Shown: positions 54,093 through 60,064 of the stretch, piece by piece | How positions within the stretch are numbered: position 1 is the first letter of the stretch | How the letters are laid out: the number at the start of each line of letters is the position of its first letter | DNA from: JBDRNO01 sp043811005 | GTDB taxonomy: Bacteria; Bacteroidota; Bacteroidia; NORP154 | DNA length: 64,000 bases | NCBI GenBank assembly: GCA_043811005.1 | Contig: JBDRNO010000001.1 | Coordinates: forward strand, 15,964 to 79,963 | Direction of reading: 5' to 3' | Made by a program: the position numbers and the translations under genes | Notes under the pieces: generated by a model | What the model saw: the letters and a program-made list of their open reading frames with translations, nothing else | The model's database searches: none | Told to the model about the DNA's origin: nothing

Positions 54093-54998
54093 ATGATAAG
54101 ATCAATGACCGGCTATGGCAAAGCCGTCCACCAGCTGGCGGATAAAAAGGTTACTGTTGAGATCAGATCACTGAACAGCAAACAGTTGGATTTGAGTGTG
54201 CGCTTGCCAGGCATGTATAAGGGAAAGGAACCGGAATTGCGTTCAATAATAGCCAAACAGTTGGAAAGAGGGAAAGTGGATTGTGTAATGTCATTTGAAA
54301 TAACCGGTGAGGATAACAGGGAGAGAATAAATACACCTGTTGTAAAAGGTTATTTTGATGAGCTTACAGCTCTTTCGGAAGATTTAGCTAAGAAGACCGA
54401 TGCGTCCGCCAGTTGGCGGACTGCATCGGTCTATGATTATCTGAACATTATAATGAGGATACCCGGTGTTTTAATTGCAAAACATGATGAACCAATCAAA
54501 GAAGAATGGAAAAAAATAAAAATTTCAGTTAATAAAGCAATACTGGAATTGATGGATTTTCGCATAAATGAAGGAAAAGCATTGGAACAGGATCTTATAA
54601 AGCGGAACTTAGTTATTCAGGATTTGTTAAAGGAGATTGAACCTTATGAATCAAGGAGGATAGATACAATTAAAGCACGTTTACACAAAGACCTTTCCTC
54701 CCTTTTAGGAAATATAAAAATTGATGAGAACCGCTTTGAGCAGGAATTGATCTACTATATTGAAAAAATGGACTTCACAGAGGAAAAAGTCCGGCTGAAA
54801 ACCCATTGTGATTATTTCCTTAAAACGTTAAAAGAACCTGAGGCGAATGGGAAAAAACTGGGTTTCATAGTCCAGGAGATCGGGAGAGAGATAAACACAA
54901 TCGGGTCAAAGGCAAACGATGCCGATATTCAGAAGATAGTGGTAGAAATGAAGGATGAGCTGGAAAAAGTTAAGGAGCAATTGTTTAATGTGTTATAA
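54093..54998 (+). CDS. YicC-family endoribonuclease
   Basis: A 301-residue protein. I chose ATG 54093 (MIRSMTGYGKA), the universal family start; the frame is open further up, into the DMT gene's end. N-terminal YicC_N domain: MTGYGKA and VEIRSLNSKQLDLSVRLP. C-terminal DUF1732 domain: EEKVRLKTHCDYFLKTL and NGKKLGFIVQEIGREINTIGSKANDADIQ. Recent work on E. coli YicC describes an endoribonuclease (family knowledge). A nearly perfect 39-base palindrome lies in frame (54394-54432) between the two domains. gmk follows, a common pairing. Confidence 0.93.
   Translation: MIRSMTGYGKAVHQLADKKVTVEIRSLNSKQLDLSVRLPGMYKGKEPELRSIIAKQLERGKVDCVMSFEITGEDNRERINTPVVKGYFDELTALSEDLAKKTDASASWRTASVYDYLNIIMRIPGVLIAKHDEPIKEEWKKIKISVNKAILELMDFRINEGKALEQDLIKRNLVIQDLLKEIEPYESRRIDTIKARLHKDLSSLLGNIKIDENRFEQELIYYIEKMDFTEEKVRLKTHCDYFLKTLKEPEANGKKLGFIVQEIGREINTIGSKANDADIQKIVVEMKDELEKVKEQLFNVL
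54394..54432. repeat. In-frame palindromic repeat in yicC
   Basis: Outer arms AGACCGATGC (54394-54403) and GCATCGGTCT (54423-54432); inner arms GTCCGCC (54404-54410) and GGCGGAC (54415-54421) around AGTT. Only one bulged T (54422) breaks the symmetry. It encodes TDASASWRTASVY. The inner part is the TCCGCC-GGCGGA family seen between genes. Confidence 0.85.
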
Positions 54999-55038
54999 AA
55001 GGTATGGAGATATAGGGTGGAGGAAATACCTCTTTTTC

Positions 55039-55056
55039 CTCCGCCAGATGGCGGAG
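55039..55056. repeat. TCCGCC-GGCGGA palindrome between yicC and gmk
   Basis: CTCCGCC-AGAT-GGCGGAG, perfect 7-base arms. Together with a GGTATGGAGATATAGGG tract just before, it could also act as a terminator-like hairpin. Confidence 0.7.
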
Positions 55057-55141
55057 AGATACAAAGGGAGTAATTAGATTGAATATAAAAAATCATATTC
55101 TCATAACTTTATAGACAAGCACCAATCTGCATTCATCAACC

Positions 55142-55708
55142 ATGAGAGGCAAAATAATAATTTTCTCTGCCCCTTCAGGGGCGGGCAAAACCACAATTGT
55201 TCAACACTTGCTCAAGCAGAACCTGGGCTTGGAGTTTTCGGTATCTGCCTGTAGCAGGGAAAAAAGAAAAAATGAGAAGGACGGTATGGATTATCATTTT
55301 TTAAGTTCAGATGAATTCAAAAAGAAGATAGAAAAGAATGAATTTGTTGAATGGGAAGAAGTTTACCCAAACCAGTATTACGGCACATTAAAAACCGAGG
55401 TTGAACGTATAACAGGAAAGGGCAATCATGTTGTCTTTGATGTTGATGTAGTGGGCGGATTGAATATCAAGAAGCATTACGGCAAACATGCGCTTTCCAT
55501 CTTTGTCATGCCTCCTTCAATAGAGCATTTGAAAGAAAGACTAAGCCGAAGGTCAAGTGAAACACCGGAAACCCTCAGGAAAAGAATTGCAAAAGCAAAT
55601 AAAGAGATAAATGCTGCCGAACAATTTGATGAAATCTTATTGAATTATGATCTGGGAGAAGCATTAGTTAATGCTGAAAAGTTGGTAAGAGGATTTTTAG
55701 ATAATTGA
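55142..55708 (+). CDS. gmk: Guanylate kinase
   Basis: Phosphorylates GMP to GDP. P-loop is APSGAGKTT (near residue 10); GMP-binding residues are in SACSREKRKNEKDGMDYHFLSSDEF and the EEVYPNQYYGT segment. The lid region is ERLSRRSSETPETLRKRI. Note that SACSREKR has Ser-Cys-Ser where many enzymes have SxTTRxxR; still in the normal family range for Bacteroidota. Length 188 is typical. It follows yicC and precedes nadD. Confidence 0.95.
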   Translation: MRGKIIIFSAPSGAGKTTIVQHLLKQNLGLEFSVSACSREKRKNEKDGMDYHFLSSDEFKKKIEKNEFVEWEEVYPNQYYGTLKTEVERITGKGNHVVFDVDVVGGLNIKKHYGKHALSIFVMPPSIEHLKERLSRRSSETPETLRKRIAKANKEINAAEQFDEILLNYDLGEALVNAEKLVRGFLDN

Positions 55709-55731
55709 AAAAGTTGTTACTGTTCGGTGTA

Positions 55732-55796
55732 AATGAAACCACAGATTTCACCGATATGTTTTCATCTGTGTAATCGGTGAAATCTGTGGTTTCATT
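55732..55796. repeat. Perfect 24-bp inverted repeat (CCACAGATT family)
   Basis: Arms 55732-55755 and 55773-55796 are exact complements (AATGAAACCACAGATT ... ), with a 17-base loop. The element fills most of the gap between gmk and nadD. Other members: 8731-8858 and a lone arm near 59921. Confidence 0.85.
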
Positions 55797-55853
55797 AATC
55801 AATTTTTTTTTACCCGAGTAACAATAATTTTTATTCACAATCTGAAATCCGCA

Positions 55854-56537
55854 ATGAAAACAGGTCTTTTCTTCGGCTCATTCAATCCCATACATCAGGG
55901 ACATCTGGATATTGCCAATTATATGGCAGGGTTCACCGGTTTGAACAAGATTTGGTTTATTGTATCTCCTCAAAATCCTTTAAAAGAAAAAAATGTCCTG
56001 CTTGACGATCATCACCGGCTGAAAATGGTTTATTTAGCTGTTGAGGATAACAAAAAGATGATGGGGAAAAGCCTTGAAATAACGGCTAATCAAAAAGACG
56101 AGATTCCCCGGCATGTTCCAGTAGGGGCGAGACATCGCGTCTATGAATCAATTGAACTGGAACATGCGGACATTGAATTCAACCTTCCTCAACCATCCTA
56201 TACATTCAATACTCTCAACTATTTAAAAAACAAATACCCCGATGGCGAGTTTGTATTGATAATTGGTTCCGATAACTTGTCGCAATTTCACAAGTGGAAA
56301 AATTACAGGCAAATATTGGACAACCATGAACTTTATGTGTATCCGAGACCTGAAAGCGATGGTGGGGGATTGATAGACCATTGCAATGTTAAATTAGTGG
56401 ATGCTCCTTTAATAAAAATATCTTCCGCTAATATTAGAAAAATGATAAGCCAGGGTAATGATGTGAGTAAAATGCTTCCCGAACCGGTTTGTCATTACAT
56501 CAAGGAGATGAGGTTTTATAGGAGTGAAAAGGTATAA
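55854..56537 (+). CDS. nadD: Nicotinate-nucleotide adenylyltransferase
   Basis: Adenylates nicotinate mononucleotide in NAD synthesis. Nucleotidyltransferase motif: GLFFGSFNPIHQGH (the GxFxPxHxGH pattern). The substrate loop IWFIVSPQNPLKEK and the C-terminal ISSANIRKMI complete the family signature (ISSTxIR-like). At 227 residues it is about 30 longer than usual. The surplus lies between VEDNKKMMGKSLEI and the conserved ADIEFNLPQPSYT, where the DNA holds a GAGACGC-type palindromic repeat in frame (56121-56144). The active site is otherwise intact. Confidence 0.92.
   Translation: MKTGLFFGSFNPIHQGHLDIANYMAGFTGLNKIWFIVSPQNPLKEKNVLLDDHHRLKMVYLAVEDNKKMMGKSLEITANQKDEIPRHVPVGARHRVYESIELEHADIEFNLPQPSYTFNTLNYLKNKYPDGEFVLIIGSDNLSQFHKWKNYRQILDNHELYVYPRPESDGGGLIDHCNVKLVDAPLIKISSANIRKMISQGNDVSKMLPEPVCHYIKEMRFYRSEKV
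56121..56144. repeat. In-frame repeat of the GAGACGC family in nadD
   Basis: GTAGGGGCGAGA then CATCGCGTCTAT: 9 base pairs with one G-T pair and one mismatch. It encodes VGARHRVYE. Related intergenic units: 24282-24310, 56565-56620. Confidence 0.65.
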
Positions 56538-56564
56538 GGGTATAGGGTAATATAGGTAATAATA

Positions 56565-56620
56565 GTAGAGACGAGACCCAGCCTCGTCTTTACTTTGTTG
56601 AAATCCGGCCTCGTCTCTAC
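56565..56620. repeat. GAGACGC-family repeat, multi-armed
   Basis: GTAGAGACGAG (56565-56575) pairs with CTCGTCTTTAC (56583-56593), and a second arm CCTCGTCTCTAC ends at 56620. Just after nadD, directly after a GGTATAAGGGTATAGGG tract. Confidence 0.65.
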
Positions 56621-56669
56621 ATTCCCACACCAAAAACATCTTGTTTAATCAATCACATATTGATGTGCT

Positions 56670-56689
56670 GTCAGGTGTTTCCACCTGAC
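56670..56689. repeat. GTCAGGTG palindrome, copy 3
   Basis: GTCAGGTG-TTTC-CACCTGAC: same arms as copy 1, with the loop complementary to GAAA, so inserted in the opposite orientation. Confidence 0.75.
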
Positions 56690-56800
56690 TGCAAACCGAA
56701 ACACAACGCAAAATAAAATATAGCCGTGAAAAGGGTATCGGGAATTAAAATGTAGAATTTAGAATGATGAGTTTAGAATGTATAATTCCGATACGTTAAA

Positions 56801-57493
56801 TTATGCATCCACCAACCCCAGAATAGATTCAAACAATATCTTACCATCGGTATTTCCCAATTCTTCATCAGAAGCTCTTTCAGGGTGAGGCATCATGCCA
56901 AAGACGTTTTTTCCTTTATTACAGATTCCCGCAATATTCTCCAATGAGCCATTTGGATTGGTATTGCCGGTAATATTGCCATTTGGGTCACAATACCGGA
57001 ACAGGATCTGCCCGTTATCATTTAATGATCTTAAGGTTGATGCATCGGAATAAAAACGACCTTCAGCATGAGCAATAGGGATTTTAAGCGGCCGGGAAGT
57101 GTCAATGGATGATGTAATGAGAGTGTCATTGGTTGCAGCTTTTATATATACATTTTTGCAAATGAATTTTTGGTTATTGTTGTCAAGTAATGCTCCAGGC
57201 AATATTCCTGCTTCACACAGTATCTGAAATCCGTTGCAAATACCTAAAATATAACCTCCGTTGTTTGCATGTTCGATCACTTTTTCCATGATGGGAGAAA
57301 AACGGGCTATGGCGCCCGACCTCAAATAATCTCCATAAGAAAAACCTCCTGGCAGGACAATGAAATCACAGTTTCTCAGATCGGTATCTTTATGCCAGAG
57401 ACGCTCAACGTTTTGTTTCATGATCGTTTCGAGAACATATATCATGTCCTCATCGCAGTTGGAGCCGGGAAATATGATAACACCAAAGGTCAT
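56801..57493 (-). CDS. purQ: Phosphoribosylformylglycinamidine synthase, glutaminase subunit PurQ
   Basis: Glutamine amidotransferase (class I) subunit of FGAM synthase, step four of purine synthesis. GVIIFPGSNCDEDM opens the protein; nucleophile Cys is in GICNGFQILCEAGILPGAL; His and Glu of the triad in MMPHPERASDEELGNTDG. Length 230 is that of a separate PurQ, so PurL and PurS must be encoded elsewhere. The minus-strand box TAATTTTG (57498-57505) ends 4 bases before the ATG, suggesting a leaderless transcript. Confidence 0.95.
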   Translation of the reverse strand: MTFGVIIFPGSNCDEDMIYVLETIMKQNVERLWHKDTDLRNCDFIVLPGGFSYGDYLRSGAIARFSPIMEKVIEHANNGGYILGICNGFQILCEAGILPGALLDNNNQKFICKNVYIKAATNDTLITSSIDTSRPLKIPIAHAEGRFYSDASTLRSLNDNGQILFRYCDPNGNITGNTNPNGSLENIAGICNKGKNVFGMMPHPERASDEELGNTDGKILFESILGLVDA

Positions 57494-57497
57494 GGCT

Positions 57498-57505
57498 CAA
57501 AATTA
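57498..57505 (-). promoter_or_regulatory. TAnnTTTG -7 box next to the purQ start
   Basis: Reads TAATTTTG on the minus strand; 4 bases from the ATG. Third case in the window of a -7 box too close for a leader. Confidence 0.3.
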
Positions 57506-57514
57506 AGAAATAAT

Positions 57515-57607
57515 AAGGACATAACTTTGTAAATTGATTAAAATAAGAAATTATATGCAAAAAGATAAATTATAAAATAAAATTTTTTTTCATTGAAATT
57601 CCTATAC
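57515..57607 (+). repeat. Composite leader element upstream of exbB
   Basis: Left end AAGGACATAACTTTGTAAAT then TGATTAAAA; right end CATTGAAATTCCTATAC. The middle is AT-rich without a clear palindrome. It ends about 100 bases before the ExbB start and lies in the gene's orientation. Confidence 0.7.
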
Positions 57608-57673
57608 GATAAATTAACCCAACACTGTTGAAAACTATCGCCAACTTGTCAGAAGTATGCATATAACTTTGTT

Positions 57674-57681
57674 TACTTTTG
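57674..57681 (+). promoter_or_regulatory. TAnnTTTG -7 box of the ExbB-ExbD operon
   Basis: TACTTTTG lies 28 bases before the ATG at 57710. It is downstream of the composite element, so in this case the element would not be in the mRNA. Confidence 0.45.
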
Positions 57682-57709
57682 TGTTAATAAAAACCAAAAA
57701 CATAAAAAA

Positions 57710-58420
57710 ATGAACCATTCTTTATTATTGCAAATAACCGTTGCACAAGATACATTACAAAGTGCACAGGAGATCACGGATGCTCCCGGTGAAAAAATGC
57801 TGTCATTATGGGAATTAACCCAGGAAGGGGGGATAATAATGATTATCCTCGCGATATTATCCATTATTGCCGTATATATCTTCGTTGAACGGTTTTTAGC
57901 TATAAGAAAAGCAGCTAAGGAAGATGTGAACTTTATGAACAATATACGTGATTTTATACATAATGGGAAAATTGATGCTGCAAAAGCGCTTTGTAAAAGC
58001 TATGACAACCCCATTGCAAGAATGATAGAAAAAGGAATAATCCGGATTGGCAAGCCATTAAGAGATATTGGCACGGCAATTGAAAATATCGGACAGTTAG
58101 AGATAGATCAATTGGAAAAAAATATAAATACTCTTAAGACAATTGCCGGTGCAGCCCCTATGTTAGGATTTTTAGGCACGGTTATTGGAATGATAAAAGC
58201 ATTTCACCAAATGTACATAAGCGGCAACAGTATTGAGATCAGCCAACTCTCGGGGGGGATTATGCAGGCAATGGTGACAACGGTAGCAGGTTTAATTGTT
58301 GGTATAGTTGCTTTTATAGGATACAACCTGCTTGTTGCAAGGGTTACCCGTATTGTGTTTAAAATGCAAACCAGAACCATGGAATTCATGGACTTGCTGG
58401 AGGAACCTGCTAATCAATAA
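57710..58420 (+). CDS. MotA/TolQ/ExbB proton channel protein
   Basis: Inner-membrane proton-channel subunit of a TonB (or Tol) energising complex. Three TM helices: about 42-62, and two in the C-terminal MotA_ExbB domain. The conserved TIAGAAPMLGFLGTVIGMIKAFHQM and GGIMQAMVTTVAGLIVGIVAFIGYN are the family core, with the Thr residues lining the channel. Length 236 is typical. It is followed by exbD-like and tonB-like genes. Together they would power outer-membrane TonB-dependent uptake; the substrate is unknown. Confidence 0.93.
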   Translation: MNHSLLLQITVAQDTLQSAQEITDAPGEKMLSLWELTQEGGIIMIILAILSIIAVYIFVERFLAIRKAAKEDVNFMNNIRDFIHNGKIDAAKALCKSYDNPIARMIEKGIIRIGKPLRDIGTAIENIGQLEIDQLEKNINTLKTIAGAAPMLGFLGTVIGMIKAFHQMYISGNSIEISQLSGGIMQAMVTTVAGLIVGIVAFIGYNLLVARVTRIVFKMQTRTMEFMDLLEEPANQ

Positions 58421-58593
58421 AAAATTGCGGATTGCGGATTTTTGCATTCTACCTGCTGTATCTCCCTCTAAAAACAGGTGGGGAAATAGGTGTTCCATCC
58501 CTGTTTTTAGGGGAGGATTAGGGTGGGGGTTACATTATGGACAAACACTGCTAATTAACCAATTTAATAATTTGCGAATTAACTAATCAACCA

Positions 58594-58989
58594 ATGGCAT
58601 TAAAAATTAGAAATGAGACCAGCAGTGAATTTGGAATGGCGTCAATGACCGACATTGTGTTCCTGTTGTTGATATTTTTCGTGATCACTTCAACATTGGT
58701 CAGTCCCAATGCTTTAAAAGTTTTATTGCCGAGCAGTTCCAGTAAAACAACCGGGAAACAAACAGTATCAGTGACAATAAAACCGGATTTAACCTATTAT
58801 ATCAACGCAAAGCAAGTGGAATCTGAATTTATTGAAGCAAATCTGCGAAAATTATTATCAGGTGAAACGAAACCTGGAATAATTTTACACGTAGAAAAGA
58901 GTGTGCCGGTAGAATATGCTGTTAAAATAATGGATATTGCCAATAGAAATAAGTATCTTTTGGTTTTAGCTACCAGGGCAAGAGATTAG
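58594..58989 (+). CDS. ExbD/TolR biopolymer transport protein
   Basis: Periplasmic-facing subunit with a single N-terminal TM (about 20-42). The segment MASMTDIVFLLLIFFVITSTLV carries the essential proton-binding Asp (MTDIVFLLL). The periplasmic domain includes PGIILHVEKSVPVEYAVKIMDIANRN. 131 residues, normal. 173 bases after the ExbB gene, with a 58437-58560 spacer containing a CCCTGTTTTTAGGGGAGG-like repeat, so probably one operon. Confidence 0.93.
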   Translation: MALKIRNETSSEFGMASMTDIVFLLLIFFVITSTLVSPNALKVLLPSSSSKTTGKQTVSVTIKPDLTYYINAKQVESEFIEANLRKLLSGETKPGIILHVEKSVPVEYAVKIMDIANRNKYLLVLATRARD

Positions 58990-59008
58990 GTGAAGTATTG
59001 ACAGATGT

Positions 59009-59101
59009 AAGAACTTAACTTTGTAAATTGATTAAAAAAGCAATATTAACAAGTAGCGGAAATACCTATCAGTAAAGGGAAATTTTTTATAATTCCAATA
59101 C
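59009..59101 (+). repeat. Composite leader element upstream of the tonB-like gene
   Basis: Left end AAGAACTTAACTTTGTAAAT then TGATTAAAAAAG; right end TTTATAATTCCAATAC, 7 bases before the ATG at 59109. The middle has no clear palindrome. Confidence 0.7.
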
Positions 59102-59108
59102 AATCACC

Positions 59109-59882
59109 ATGAATATGCTAAAAGACAAGAATAAAAGAAATGGTATCATCACAACTGTATTGGTTCATGTGCTGGTGTTGGTAATTTTTATATTCACCGG
59201 ATTAACTATTCCTGTTCCATTGCCCGAACAAGGTATTGTTATTGACTTTGGAACGAGCGAGGAGGGATCAGGTGATGTTCAGCCGGATGAAGTTACCACA
59301 ACAGAAGCTACCGAAAACCCTGATGAAAGCGTTATTGAGAGTTCAATAAAACCCACCGGAGAAGAAGAAGAAATTATAACACAAAATACTGAGGAAGCGC
59401 CTGCTGTAAACAATGAGTCTTCCGGTAATATTGAGAACGAAGCTGATGATAAAGAGCCGGATCCGGTAGTGGACCCAGCCGCATTATATACAGGCAAAAC
59501 CTCTAAGACAAATGCAGGAAGTGAAGGAGAGACAGGTGAAAGCGGTGACCAGGGAAAAATTGACGGAACACCGGGATCAAAAAATTATAACCAGCCTGGT
59601 GGCAGTGGAAAAGGTTTTTATTTATCAGGACGGGAGATCGTTTTTAAACCAGTGATAAAGGAAAGCACACAAGAAACCGGAAAGGTTGTAGTCAGCATTT
59701 GGGTTGACAGGTATGGAAAAGTTACCAGGGCTGCATCCGGAGCAAAAGGATCAACAACCTCGGATTCTCACCTATACAAGATAGCTCAGGAAGCTGCTCT
59801 AAAAGCAAAGTTTTCAGCCGACCCCGATGCCCCTGAAATACAAAAAGGAACAATTGTTTTTGAATTTAAAGTTAGAGAGTAA
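59109..59882 (+). CDS. TonB-like energy transducer
   Basis: A 257-residue protein: one TM (about 12-32), an acidic/Pro-Thr-rich periplasmic spacer (about 40-165) and a C-terminal TonB-type domain with VVSIWVDRYGKVTRAASGAKG and AALKAKFSADPDAPEIQKGTIVFEF. It links the ExbB-ExbD proton channel to outer-membrane receptors. The proline content of the linker is low for TonB; Glu and Thr dominate. It is preceded by a composite leader element. Confidence 0.85.
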   Translation: MNMLKDKNKRNGIITTVLVHVLVLVIFIFTGLTIPVPLPEQGIVIDFGTSEEGSGDVQPDEVTTTEATENPDESVIESSIKPTGEEEEIITQNTEEAPAVNNESSGNIENEADDKEPDPVVDPAALYTGKTSKTNAGSEGETGESGDQGKIDGTPGSKNYNQPGGSGKGFYLSGREIVFKPVIKESTQETGKVVVSIWVDRYGKVTRAASGAKGSTTSDSHLYKIAQEAALKAKFSADPDAPEIQKGTIVFEFKVRE

Positions 59883-60036
59883 ATTAACCAGTGAGTCCAC
59901 TCTAATAAGTCATTTTTTGACCACAGATTACACAGATTTACTCATACCGCTCTGGCATGTGCTCGAAAAATCCCTCGTTAATGCTTCGCATTTCATTAAT
60001 AAATTTGTAAACTCATTCAGTTTTGGTATAATTTTA

Positions 60037-60044
60037 TATATTTG
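60037..60044 (+). promoter_or_regulatory. TAnnTTTG -7 box of folC
   Basis: TATATTTG followed by AGT; ends 20 bases before the folC ATG, giving a leader of about 14 bases. Confidence 0.45.
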
Positions 60045-60064
60045 AGTTTTTGAAGGATAAATAA

